Part shown: piece after piece, positions 53,697-62,750 of the stretch
Position numbering within the stretch: the stretch's first letter is position 1
How the letters are laid out: every line of letters starts with the position of its first letter
From: Prosthecobacter sp.
GTDB taxonomy: Bacteria; Verrucomicrobiota; Verrucomicrobiia; Verrucomicrobiales; Verrucomicrobiaceae
Reading direction: 5' to 3'
Length of the DNA stretch: 64,000 nt
Assembly: GCA_017853885.1 (NCBI GenBank)
Contig: JAFMIR010000006.1
Coordinates: forward strand, 1-64,000
The notes under the pieces: model-generated
What the model was told of the DNA's origin: nothing
Seen by the model: the letters and a program-made list of their open reading frames with translations, nothing else
Databases searched by the model: none
Position numbers and translations under genes: made by a program

Positions 53697-54338
53697 ATGC
53701 CCCCCTCTCACTTTTTTGTCACTGGTACGGATACGGACGCCGGAAAGACATACATCACCTGCCTGCTGCTCGAAGCACTGAAACGCGCCGGAAAGACTAG
53801 CGCAGGCTATAAGCCATGGGTTTGCGGCGGACGTGATGATGCCGTCCATCTGCTTAATGCCAGCCACAGCCCTGAAGGCCTCACGTTGGAGGAGGTGAAC
53901 CCCGTCTGGCTCAAATTTCCCGCTGCGCCTTATACAGCCGCAATGATGGAGAATCGCCGTTTTGACATCTCTGAACTCATCACCGGTTTTCACTCACTCG
54001 CTGCGCGGCATGAGCATGTGCTCGTCGAAGGGGCGGGAGGTTGGGAAGTGCCTGTGAATGAGTTTTCCACTCTAGCCGATTTCGCGCAAAGGCTGGCCCT
54101 GCCAGTCATCATGGTCGTGAACAACAAACTCGGCTGTCTCAATCACACGCTACTGACCGTGAAGAACATCCAAGCGCGCGGCCTCACTTGCGCCGGGATC
54201 GTTTTGAACCATGTACAAGACGAGCGTGATCCCGCCAGTATCAGCAACCGCATGGTGCTGGAGCACTTCCTGCCCGATGTGCCGGTGCTCACCGAAGTGA
54301 TGCACGGTGAAACGCAGATCGACTGGCCACTGGCATAA
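53697..54338 (+). CDS. bioD: ATP-dependent dethiobiotin synthetase
   Basis: 213 residues. BioD closes the ureido ring of 7,8-diaminopelargonate with CO2 and ATP to form dethiobiotin. The P loop is FVTGTDTDAGKTYITCLLLE; the substrate lysine is in AGYKPWVCGG. Other blocks are VLVEGAGGWEVPVNEFSTLADFA and IMVVNNKLGCLNHTLLTV, with the base-recognition region VLNHV. No bioA, bioB or bioF lies beside it; they are presumably elsewhere. Directly upstream is the sterol desaturase relic. Confidence 0.93.
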   Translation: MPPSHFFVTGTDTDAGKTYITCLLLEALKRAGKTSAGYKPWVCGGRDDAVHLLNASHSPEGLTLEEVNPVWLKFPAAPYTAAMMENRRFDISELITGFHSLAARHEHVLVEGAGGWEVPVNEFSTLADFAQRLALPVIMVVNNKLGCLNHTLLTVKNIQARGLTCAGIVLNHVQDERDPASISNRMVLEHFLPDVPVLTEVMHGETQIDWPLA

Positions 54339-54355
54339 GGCTGAGGAGTTGGTAG

Positions 54356-56140
54356 CTACTCCAACTGTAGCTTCGCCAGCGAGCTGTATAGACCACCGGG
54401 CCTTGCCACGAGCTCGTCATGCGTGCCTCGCTCCAAGATCGAGCCGCCGGACATGACGAGGATCTGATCGCAGCGCCTCACCGTGCTCAGGCGATGGGCA
54501 ATGATGATACTTGTGCGGTTCTCCATCAACTTGTCGAGCGCCTCCTGCACGAGACGCTCGCTCTCCGCATCGAGGCTGCTAGTGGCCTCATCGAGAACCA
54601 GGATGGCCGGATCAGCGAGGATCGCCCGCGCGATGGCGATGCGCTGCCGCTGACCACCGCTGAGCTGCGTGCCACGATCACCGACGATCGTCTCATAACC
54701 TTCTGGAAGCTTTTTGATGAAATCATGCGCATTCGCCTTACGCGCCGCAGCGGTGATCTCGTCATCGGAGGCACCGGGACGGCCATAGGCAATGTTTTCG
54801 CGAATGCTACCTCCAAACAAGAGCACCTCCTGCGGCACGAGTGCCAAGTTGCGCCGCAACGTGGTAAGGCTAAGCTCCTTCACAGGCTGGCCATCAATGC
54901 GGATCTCACCAGTATTCGGATCGTAGAAGCGGAAGAGCAGGCCGATGCTCGTCGATTTACCGCTGCCGCTCGGTCCCACGAGCGCGATGTGTTGGCCGGC
55001 CTTGGCGCAGAGGTCAAAGTCTCGCAGCACCATGACATCCGGCCGGGTGGGATAGGCAAAGCTCACACCGCGCATCTCGATCTCGCCGTGGAAGCGCTTC
55101 TCTGGCGTATTACTGGCATCGGCCGGCTCGGTCTCATCACGCAGCAGCTCTCGCACCCGCTCGGTGGCTCCGAGCGCCCGCTGGAGCTGCGTGACAAGCT
55201 CAGGAAACTGCATGAAGGAGGCCGCGATCATACCACTAAGCCCCGCGAACTGCGTGAGTTCATCACGGGCAATATCACCATGTTCCAGCATGCGCATCGC
55301 AAACCACGCCACGAGCACCAGCGCCACACTGAAGGCAAAAATGATGAAGGCGATGAAACTGGCACGCGGCGCAGCGGCACGGATTACCGTGCGCAGATAT
55401 TCGCCTAGGTTTTTGTCATAGCGGGCCATCTCATAGGCTTCGTTGCGGAAAGCCTTCACACTCACGATGCTTTGCAGGGACTCATCCACAACGACCTGCG
55501 TGGCGGCCAGATTATCCTGCGCTTTGCGCGTGAGCTTGCGGATGCGGGTGCCAAAGATGGCAATGAGGACGATCACCACCGGAATGGTCCCCACCATAAA
55601 GAGCGAGAGCTTCACGCTCATCTGTAGGATCAACACGAGGCAGATCGATAGCATCACCGAGTGTCGAATGAGCATTGGAATGGTCACCACCAGTGTCTCA
55701 CGCATGGCTTCCACATCGTTCGCAAGACGCGAGGCTAGCTCTCCCACACGCCGTACATTGAGAATGGCCATCGGCAAGCGGATGATCTTGCCAAAGGTGT
55801 CCTTTCGCAGCGTGGCCAGCGCGCGCTCCGAGGCCTTAGCGAACAACAAGATGCGCCAGAAGGCAATGAAGGCCTGCCCTCCAACGATAGCAACGAGGAA
55901 CCAGCATTTCTCCTGCAATTCCGCCATCCATGCCGGCCCGCTGGCACCACCGAGCCCCTTGCCTACGAGCGCAGTCAACTCCTTCATGAAATAGACCGTC
56001 AGCCCGCCGGTGAGCGCCAACGCGATCAAAGCAGGAATGAAGACGTTGAAATGGGGCCGTAGATAATGGAGGAAGAAACTGGCATCACGCCAAGCGGCGC
56101 TGTCCCAGAGTTTTTTGCTCGCGCGTTCTTGGTCAGGCAT
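54356..56140 (-). CDS. MsbA-like ABC exporter (fused membrane and ATPase domains)
   Basis: 594 residues from the ATG at 56140 (MPDQERASKKLW); 56170 or 56212 are alternative starts. There are six membrane helices in the first ~320 residues. The ATPase domain has VSFAYPTRPDVMVLRDFDL, Walker A LVGPSGSGKSTSIG, the Q loop LVPQEVLLFGG, signature LSGGQRQRIAIARAIL, Walker B ILVLDEATSSLDAESE and the H loop IIIAHRLSTV. It functions as a homodimer or with a partner. It lies downstream of cphA1 on the same strand, about 100 bases apart. Lipid, peptide or polymer export is possible; the position suggests a link with cyanophycin metabolism. Confidence 0.88.
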   Translation of the reverse strand: MPDQERASKKLWDSAAWRDASFFLHYLRPHFNVFIPALIALALTGGLTVYFMKELTALVGKGLGGASGPAWMAELQEKCWFLVAIVGGQAFIAFWRILLFAKASERALATLRKDTFGKIIRLPMAILNVRRVGELASRLANDVEAMRETLVVTIPMLIRHSVMLSICLVLILQMSVKLSLFMVGTIPVVIVLIAIFGTRIRKLTRKAQDNLAATQVVVDESLQSIVSVKAFRNEAYEMARYDKNLGEYLRTVIRAAAPRASFIAFIIFAFSVALVLVAWFAMRMLEHGDIARDELTQFAGLSGMIAASFMQFPELVTQLQRALGATERVRELLRDETEPADASNTPEKRFHGEIEMRGVSFAYPTRPDVMVLRDFDLCAKAGQHIALVGPSGSGKSTSIGLLFRFYDPNTGEIRIDGQPVKELSLTTLRRNLALVPQEVLLFGGSIRENIAYGRPGASDDEITAAARKANAHDFIKKLPEGYETIVGDRGTQLSGGQRQRIAIARAILADPAILVLDEATSSLDAESERLVQEALDKLMENRTSIIIAHRLSTVRRCDQILVMSGGSILERGTHDELVARPGGLYSSLAKLQLE

Positions 56141-56246
56141 CAGAAGAAGGAAAGGCTGGAGGTCGAGCATGGCATTTCGTTCTCTCCAGCGCTCAAAGCA
56201 AGGTTTTAGCACCTCAAATTCAGCTCTCTACCTTGCCCCAAGGCTC

Positions 56247-58850
56247 TCAGCACGCTCCGTACCTGCTCTTCAAATGCGCCACGGTCTCGTCTGCGGTGTC
56301 CGCTTGGATCATGACCAGATCCCCGGGCTTAGCGGAGGCGAGGGCGAAATCGACAGCTTTCAGATGGCCGTAGATGGATTCGAGACGTTGGACTCGGGCG
56401 GAGCCTTGGAAACCGGTTGCAAGCAGGCGCATGATTTCACCGGGTTCGCGGCCACGCACGTAATCACCTTCGTAAAGCCACGCTTCATCGAATTCGGCGG
56501 CAAGGAGACGGCCTTGCTCAATGATATCAGAGTCACGCCGGTCGCCGGCAGAAGTGTAAACGACAACGCGGCGCTCGTTTGGGAATTGGCGAAGTCCTTC
56601 GAGCAGGGCCTTGAGCGCGTCCACGTTGTGCCCGTAATCAACGATGACAGTCACTCCACTTAAATTGAGTATATTGAAACGTCCGGCGTTCTGCTCAAGA
56701 CTTGGAATGAAGGTTCGGCAGCCCCGGCGGATGACCTCGTCTTCCACAGCCAGTGCCCACAAAGCGGCAATAGCGGCAAGCGTATTTTCGACCTGAAAGC
56801 CGATAGTGCCACCGCGCGTCAACGGCACCTCTGCCAACGACATGAATATTTTTTCGCAGGGGCCTTCCGCACGGATGATGTGACCATCGCGAACGAAGAT
56901 GACCCGCTCACCTTGAAAACGATGGCGTATGATCACGCTGTTTTCTGCCTCAAGCGCGAAGAAGATAGTCCGGCGCGGATACGTGTCCGCCATTTTTACA
57001 ACAAGTGGGTCAGCGGCATTCAGCACGGCGGTGCCGTGGGCAGGCACGGCAGCCACAATGCTTTGCTTCACCTCGGCAAGCTGCTCCGGTGTGTTGATCT
57101 CATTGATGCCAAGGTGATCGCCGCAGCCGATATTGGTGACGATGGCAACATCACAATGATCGAAGGCAAGACCTTCGCGCAGGATGCCTCCACGTGCCGT
57201 TTCGAGCACAGCTGCATCACAGAGTGGATACGCCAGGATGCTACGAGCGCTCTTCGGCCCACTGCAATCGCCGCTGTCGACCTTCCGATCATCAACAAAG
57301 ACGCCATCGGTGCTCGTGAGGCCAGTGCGCCAGCCGTTCGTGCGCATGAGATGTGCGACGAAGCGTGCGGTAGTCGTTTTGCCATTCACACCGGTCACCG
57401 CGACGATGGGAATGCGTCCGCTGCAATTCGGCGCGAACATCGTGTCGATTACCGCCTTGCCTACGGAACGCGGCTCGCCCTCGGAGGGATACAAATGCAT
57501 GCGCAGGCCGGGGCGGGCGTTTAGCTCGATGATGACGCCATTGCGCGGGCTGAGCGGCGCAGAGATGTCCGGAGCAATCATGTCAATCCCGCAGATGTCG
57601 AGGCCTACGGTTTGCGCGGCCTCGACGGCGGCGGCGCAGATCGTGGGGTGCACCTCATGCGTGCAATCCGCAGCAGTGCCGCCTGTGCTAAGGTTCGCGT
57701 TGCGGCGAATGAGGATCATGCGGCCCTTCGCAGGCACGGAATCGGGCGTTACGTCCTGCTCGGCGAGCACCTGCATGGCCACGGCGTCGATGCGAATCTT
57801 GCTCAAAGCGGCGGCGTGGTCGGCGGCGCGGCGCGGATCGTGGTTTTTTTCGGCAATGAGTTCTTGGAGGCTCTGCAGACCATCGCCAATAACATGTGCT
57901 GGCATACGACGTGAGGCAGCGATGAGTTGCTTACCGATGACGAGCACACGGTAGTCTTCGCCCTCGGCGAACTGTTCCACGAGGACGGAGTCACTTTCCT
58001 CCTTGGCAGCCTCATAGGCCTTGATGACCTGCTCACGGGTAAAGAGATTCAGCGCAACGCCACGGCCTTGGTTGCCATCGCGCGGTTTCACAACCACCGG
58101 AAGGCCGATTTCATTTGCGGCATTCCAAGCATCCTCGGCAGAGCGCACGGGGCGGCCTTGCGGCACCGGCAGACCGACTTCATTGAGAAGTCGGCGCGTG
58201 AGGTCCTTGTCCTGCACGATGTCCTCTGAGATGGCGCTGGTCTGGCTGGTGGCAGCGGCGAGGATTTTCTTTTGCTTCGAGCCCCAGCCGAGTTGCACAA
58301 GGCTACCTTCCGTCAACCGACGCACGGGAATGCCACGCACTTTCGCCGCGTCCACCATGGCGCGCGTACTGGGGCCCAGGCAGATGTCGTGAGCGAGGTC
58401 ACGTAAGGTTTCGATAGCGGCATTCACATCGAAGGTCTGGCCATGAAGCGCGGCATCGAGCAAACGACGGGCCAATTCAAAGGCTGCACGAGCCACTGCT
58501 TCCTCGTCGAATTGAATGACGAGACGCAAAACGCCCACCTCGCTGCTTGGGATAACCTTGGCAAAACTCACCTGAAGATCCGTGCGGCTCTGCAGATGCA
58601 GCGTGATATCCACAAGTAGCTTCGCTAGCGTATCGGCGTCCGGCTTGGCGACCTGCTTGAAACTGGGCTCCAACGCTGGAAGCCATGAAACGAGCCAGTC
58701 GGTCCAGTTCGGGACGAACGTGGGAATCTCGGGAAATTGCACGCGACACTCCAGCATGGTGTCACGAGCCCAGATGTTTGGCCCGCGTAGGGCGTTGATT
58801 TTCCGCACGAGAGTGGTGCGGGGCTCACTGGATGAGAATTCAGAAGACAA
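56247..58850 (-). CDS. cphA: Cyanophycin synthetase (CphA1)
   Basis: 867 residues. It polymerises Asp and Arg into cyanophycin, using one ATP per bond. The N-terminal domain (about 1-160, beginning TTLVRKINALRGPNIWA) precedes an ATP-grasp domain that adds Asp-Arg isopeptide links (PVVVKPRDGNQGRGVAL, VEQFAEGEDYRVLVIG, IELNARPGL at 441-449). The Mur-ligase-like domain (from about 480) has the P loop VTGVNGKTTT at 485-494, AVLETARGGILREGLAF, TNIGCGDHLG and the C-terminal lid VIVDYGHNVDALK. All parts are intact. The start is read as TTG at 58850; no Shine-Dalgarno is evident. It is divergent from the second ABC gene across 136 bases. Confidence 0.95.
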   Translation of the reverse strand: MSSEFSSSEPRTTLVRKINALRGPNIWARDTMLECRVQFPEIPTFVPNWTDWLVSWLPALEPSFKQVAKPDADTLAKLLVDITLHLQSRTDLQVSFAKVIPSSEVGVLRLVIQFDEEAVARAAFELARRLLDAALHGQTFDVNAAIETLRDLAHDICLGPSTRAMVDAAKVRGIPVRRLTEGSLVQLGWGSKQKKILAAATSQTSAISEDIVQDKDLTRRLLNEVGLPVPQGRPVRSAEDAWNAANEIGLPVVVKPRDGNQGRGVALNLFTREQVIKAYEAAKEESDSVLVEQFAEGEDYRVLVIGKQLIAASRRMPAHVIGDGLQSLQELIAEKNHDPRRAADHAAALSKIRIDAVAMQVLAEQDVTPDSVPAKGRMILIRRNANLSTGGTAADCTHEVHPTICAAAVEAAQTVGLDICGIDMIAPDISAPLSPRNGVIIELNARPGLRMHLYPSEGEPRSVGKAVIDTMFAPNCSGRIPIVAVTGVNGKTTTARFVAHLMRTNGWRTGLTSTDGVFVDDRKVDSGDCSGPKSARSILAYPLCDAAVLETARGGILREGLAFDHCDVAIVTNIGCGDHLGINEINTPEQLAEVKQSIVAAVPAHGTAVLNAADPLVVKMADTYPRRTIFFALEAENSVIIRHRFQGERVIFVRDGHIIRAEGPCEKIFMSLAEVPLTRGGTIGFQVENTLAAIAALWALAVEDEVIRRGCRTFIPSLEQNAGRFNILNLSGVTVIVDYGHNVDALKALLEGLRQFPNERRVVVYTSAGDRRDSDIIEQGRLLAAEFDEAWLYEGDYVRGREPGEIMRLLATGFQGSARVQRLESIYGHLKAVDFALASAKPGDLVMIQADTADETVAHLKSRYGAC

Positions 58851-58986
58851 GCAGGAGAGTGGGGAGAGCAGAAGAATCCGTGCTGCAATCAGACGTCAAC
58901 CACAGATTCTCGCCGCCAAACGATAGCTGGTCATATTTCTTTCAGTCGGTTTGACTTCCTTACGAATCGTCGCTCCATAACATTTA
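58851..58986. promoter_or_regulatory. Divergent promoter region of the cyanophycin locus
   Basis: 136 bases between cphA1 (leftward) and the ABC-DUF1854-cyanophycinase operon (rightward), both apparently starting at TTG. On the plus strand TTGACT at 58951 is a good -35-like box, with only a weak -10-like CATAAC 19 bases on. No regulator site was recognised. Confidence 0.5.
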
Positions 58987-61167
58987 TTGCCTCACGATCT
59001 TCAAGACGCTTCTACAATTCTTTTACAGCATGCCGAATCGCGGCTGGCTTCGGGGGAACGCATCGTCGCAAAATTGCAGACCAATCTCGATTGGAATCTG
59101 CACTTTCACGCCGGGCTCATCCTGTTAACAAACTTTCGGCTGATGCACTTGGAAGTAGGGGTATTTCACGAATGGAAATTGCAGGATGTTGAAAACCTTG
59201 TTTTGGAGGAGATGGGAGCCACCGCTGCGCTACATCTTCAGACAAGTGCTTCACTTGCCTGGCATTGGCGGCTGACTGCTGGCTTGTTGAAGGATCTCGA
59301 GAGCTTCATCACCCGCTTTCGTGAACTGAAAGGCTCCAGTGGGCTGCAACAAGAATCGGGCGAGGACGATGAAGACGATCCTTTTGCCAGCGAAACAATC
59401 AGCGAACCGAAACTCGCGTCAAAGCCGCTTCTGCGGCTTCTAGGTTTTTCGCGCCCATGGATCGGATTGATGCTTTGCGGCCTTGGATTGACCGTGGCGA
59501 GCACAGGAGCTGGCCTGATCGGTCCTTGGCTGACGATGGCTTTGGTCGATGACGTGCTCATTCCGCTACAAAGCGCCACGCATGAGATCAATACTGAGCG
59601 AGTGTATCGCTTTACGGTCGGCCTGCTGGGCGCGGCGGTGCTCACATGGATGCTGAAATGGGCTACGACCTATGTGGTCTCCCGTCTGGCGGAAAGAGTC
59701 ACCAGCCAGATGCGCCGTGCCACTTTTGAGCATTTGCAGACCCTCTCACTGAGTTATTTCAACAAAAAACGCACTGGTGATTTGATTTCCCGTATCGGCT
59801 CGGACACGGACAACATTTCGCTCTTCATTTCGATCCATTTCATCGACTTCGCATGCGATGTTTTGACGATTTTTTTCACGGCAGTGGTGATGTTTTCGAT
59901 CAATCCAGTGCTCGCCCTCGCAGCGCTCGGGCCACTGCCAGTCGTCGCCTGGCTCGTCCAATGGGTGCGTGTGCGTCTTCGAGGAGGTTTCGCCGCTGCC
60001 AGTCGCGCCTGGAGCGCCATGAACAGCGTGCTGACAGACACTATTCCGGGCGTGCGTGTCGTGAAAGCCTTCGCCCAAGAGCAGCGGGAGATTGAACGTT
60101 TCCGCCAACAGGACCAACATATCTTTGACACCAATGACCGGGTGAATCGCACTTGGTCGTTCTTTGAGCCCACGATTTACTTCCTCACTGACATCGGTCT
60201 GCTTGTGGTTTGGTCAGTGGGTGCTTGGTGCGTGGCGCATGAGCATACAACGGTGGGTGTGCTAACGGGCTTCGTGCTTTATGTGGGTAAGTTTTATGTG
60301 CGTTTGGACTCGATGAGCCGCTTCGTGGCCTCCGCCCAGCGCGCAGCATCTAGTGCGCATCGCGTGTTTGAGATTCTCGATGTGAAGCCGGACATGCCAG
60401 TAAACAAAGGCACGCATCAGGTCGGCCGCCTGCGCGGTGAGATCGAGTTCCGCGGCATCAAATTCCGCCACGGCAACCGCCAGATCATCCGCGGATTTAG
60501 CCTAAATATCGCACCGGGCGAGATGATCGGCCTCGTGGGCCCAAGCGGCGCTGGCAAGACAACGCTGATCAATCTCGTGTGTCGCTTTTTTGATGTTAGT
60601 GAGGGCTCGATCATCGTCGATGGCAATGATCTGCGGGAGATCGACGTAATAAGTTATCGCCAAAACCTCGGCCTCGTCCTGCAGGAGCCTTATTTGTTCT
60701 TTGGAACGATCTCAGAAAACATCGCCTATGGACGTCCGAATGCCACGCGTGCGGAGATCATCGCTGCGGCGAAGGCGGCAAGGGCACACGATTTCATCTT
60801 GAAGCTAGCCGACGGCTACGATTCGACGGTCGGCGAACGCGGCCAGCAACTCAGCGGCGGAGAAAGACAGCGCATCAGCATCGCTCGGGCGCTTCTCGTC
60901 GATCCTGCGATCCTCATTCTCGATGAGGCCACCTCGTCCGTGGACACCGAGACCGAACGAGAGATTCAGACCGCTCTTGATCATCTCGTCAAAGGCCGCA
61001 CCACTATCGCCATCGCACACCGTCTCGGCACGCTGCGCAAGGCCAACCGGCTTGTCGTGATTGAAAACGGTCTCATCAGTGAAATAGGCACACATGACAC
61101 ACTGCTGCAGCGCGGCGGCGCCTACGCCAGACTGCATGCCGCTATGGAGGACGTGAACCACGCATGA
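58987..61167 (+). CDS. Cyanophycin-metabolism-associated ABC transporter (N-extended exporter)
   Basis: 726 residues. An N-terminal ~110-residue soluble region (LLQHAESRLASGERIVAKLQ, LDWNLHFHAGLILLTNFRLM) resembles the PH-like extension typical of ABC exporters that travel with cyanophycin genes, and an acidic linker follows. The exporter has six helices and the ATPase domain: IEFRGIKFRHGNRQIIRGF, Walker A LVGPSGAGKTTLINL, Q loop LVLQEPYLFFG, signature LSGGERQRISIARALL, Walker B ILILDEATSSVDTE and H loop AIAHRLGT. A stop codon lies two codons before the TTG at 58987, which is therefore the first possible start in the frame. Its stop overlaps the next ATG by four bases. Confidence 0.9.
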   Translation: MPHDLQDASTILLQHAESRLASGERIVAKLQTNLDWNLHFHAGLILLTNFRLMHLEVGVFHEWKLQDVENLVLEEMGATAALHLQTSASLAWHWRLTAGLLKDLESFITRFRELKGSSGLQQESGEDDEDDPFASETISEPKLASKPLLRLLGFSRPWIGLMLCGLGLTVASTGAGLIGPWLTMALVDDVLIPLQSATHEINTERVYRFTVGLLGAAVLTWMLKWATTYVVSRLAERVTSQMRRATFEHLQTLSLSYFNKKRTGDLISRIGSDTDNISLFISIHFIDFACDVLTIFFTAVVMFSINPVLALAALGPLPVVAWLVQWVRVRLRGGFAAASRAWSAMNSVLTDTIPGVRVVKAFAQEQREIERFRQQDQHIFDTNDRVNRTWSFFEPTIYFLTDIGLLVVWSVGAWCVAHEHTTVGVLTGFVLYVGKFYVRLDSMSRFVASAQRAASSAHRVFEILDVKPDMPVNKGTHQVGRLRGEIEFRGIKFRHGNRQIIRGFSLNIAPGEMIGLVGPSGAGKTTLINLVCRFFDVSEGSIIVDGNDLREIDVISYRQNLGLVLQEPYLFFGTISENIAYGRPNATRAEIIAAAKAARAHDFILKLADGYDSTVGERGQQLSGGERQRISIARALLVDPAILILDEATSSVDTETEREIQTALDHLVKGRTTIAIAHRLGTLRKANRLVVIENGLISEIGTHDTLLQRGGAYARLHAAMEDVNHA

Positions 61168-61616
61168 AACTGTTTCTCAATGGCCAGTCACTGACGCTCA
61201 CCGATGCCTCCGGCACTAGGCATGACAATGTGCGTCCGGTGCGTCTTTTCCCGCTCACTGAACCTAGACGGTGGATTTCAATTGTCGGTGAAAACGGTCG
61301 CGAACTGACTTGCATCGAGGATCCGAGTTTATTGGATCCGGAGCAACGCCAAGTTCTCGAGGCCGCGATGGCCAAGCGCGACTTTGTTCCTGTCATACAA
61401 AGAATTATCACCATCCAGCGGGCCAGCGACGGCCACGACTGGCATGTCGAAACCGACCGCGGATCCACCGCCTTCCGCATTGAGACAGATGAAAGCATTC
61501 AAAACCTCGGAGGTTCTCGTCTCGTCATCATCGATAAAGCGGGCACGCGCTACCTCATCCCGGACATCACAAGGCTTGACCGCGACAGTCGACGAAAACT
61601 CGAGCGCTACTATTAG
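61164..61616 (+). CDS. DUF1854 protein associated with cyanophycin metabolism
   Basis: 150 residues of the DUF1854 family: VRPVRLFPLTEPRRWISIVG, GRELTCIEDPSLLDPEQRQV, VPVIQRIITIQRASDGHDWH, SIQNLGGSRLVIIDKAGTRY and IPDITRLDRDSRRKLERYY. The family is found next to cyanophycin synthetase and the N-extended ABC exporter in other bacteria; its biochemical role is not established. The ATG overlaps the ABC stop (ATGA), and its own stop is immediately followed by the cyanophycinase ATG, so all three are translationally coupled. Confidence 0.9.
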   Translation: MKLFLNGQSLTLTDASGTRHDNVRPVRLFPLTEPRRWISIVGENGRELTCIEDPSLLDPEQRQVLEAAMAKRDFVPVIQRIITIQRASDGHDWHVETDRGSTAFRIETDESIQNLGGSRLVIIDKAGTRYLIPDITRLDRDSRRKLERYY

Positions 61617-62750
61617 ATGAACCCCTTTCGCTTCTTTTTCCCTCTCAGTCTTGTCATTCCGTTTTTCCTCATCAGTTGCCAATCGCCTTATCGATATCGG
61701 GAAAAAGCGGGTCACCTCATGATTGTAGGCGGAGGTCTCGATGACGATCTGCGTGGAGTGTATGAATGTTTTTTGAAGCTGGCCTCGACGAAGGGACAGC
61801 CTCGAGTGCTCATCGCCACCGCGGCCACGGAGCAGGGCGAAGAAGTTCAATCGGAGATAGTCGGCAAAACCAGCGCCCTGCGAGCTTGGTCACCACAGGT
61901 GCAGGTGGGTGTCATCACACGCGAGACCTCCACCGAAGAAACCGTGGAAGCCATCGATAATGCCACCGGCATTCTTTTCACTGGAGGGAGCCAGTCACGG
62001 ATCACGCAGCGCTATCGTCCCACTGGTCATGCCACGCCAGAGTGGCATGCCATGAAGCGTCTTTTGGCTCGGGGTGGTGTGATCGCCGGATGCAGTGCAG
62101 GCGATGCGATGATGGGCGAATTCATGGTTCTGCATGGGGACAATACCGGAGCACTCATCGCACCCTCCAAGCCAAAAGATAAAGCCGTGGTGGATTTCAA
62201 GATGAGCCACGGCATGGCCCTTCTTCCATGGGCAATCAGCGAATCCCACTTCTTCGAGCGAGACCGATTGGCACGATTGGTGGTAATGCTGGAAAGCGCG
62301 GGCAATCGGCTGGGCATCGGCGTGGGGGAGGATGCGGCCGTGCATATCGATCTGGCCAGTGGCGTACTCACTGGTCTCACGCCATCGGATTCATTACTTG
62401 TGGATGCTACGCACTTGGAAACGCACGGCCAGATGCGCCGCAACTTGCGGGCTCGTCTGGTGAGGCAGGGTGACCGGATCTCGCTTCGCCGCCTGCTCGT
62501 CAGAAAACCAGTGCCACCTGCCGGGAAACCGCCTCACACGCCCAGCGCCATCCACATCACTTCACCTGGACAAAACCGCCAGCTAGCGCTGTGGCGTTTG
62601 TTTATGAATGCCCGCCGCCCAGGCAGTGGAGTATGGGAAATGCACTTCCAAGAAGGATGGAAGCTACAGGCTTGGCCGGACAACAAACGAAGATGGGTGA
62701 GCTTTGAAGTTTGCCCCGTTCAGTCCAACCGCGCTCACGCCTACCGCTGA
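61617..62750 (+). CDS. Predicted lipoprotein cyanophycinase (peptidase S51 family)
   Basis: 377 residues. A signal ends in a lipobox-like FFLISC (Cys21), so the enzyme should be membrane-anchored outside the cytoplasm. The S51 serine peptidase domain has HLMIVGGGLDDDLR, ILFTGGSQSRITQ, the nucleophile elbow AGCSAGDAMMG (Ser160) and the catalytic-His block WAISESHFFERDRLARL. GIGVGEDAAVHIDLASG follows. Cyanophycinases cut cyanophycin to beta-Asp-Arg dipeptides. Extracytoplasmic forms (CphE type) are known in polymer-eating bacteria, but here the gene is in a synthesis operon. A C-terminal ~110-residue extension is of unknown role. Convergent with the second CphA-like gene, overlapping it by 10 bases. 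Confidence 0.9.
   Translation: MNPFRFFFPLSLVIPFFLISCQSPYRYREKAGHLMIVGGGLDDDLRGVYECFLKLASTKGQPRVLIATAATEQGEEVQSEIVGKTSALRAWSPQVQVGVITRETSTEETVEAIDNATGILFTGGSQSRITQRYRPTGHATPEWHAMKRLLARGGVIAGCSAGDAMMGEFMVLHGDNTGALIAPSKPKDKAVVDFKMSHGMALLPWAISESHFFERDRLARLVVMLESAGNRLGIGVGEDAAVHIDLASGVLTGLTPSDSLLVDATHLETHGQMRRNLRARLVRQGDRISLRRLLVRKPVPPAGKPPHTPSAIHITSPGQNRQLALWRLFMNARRPGSGVWEMHFQEGWKLQAWPDNKRRWVSFEVCPVQSNRAHAYR

Noticed and set aside
54419..55408. Plus-strand frame of 329 codons opposite the ABC exporter
   Set aside because: Antisense of the ATPase domain; no motifs of its own.
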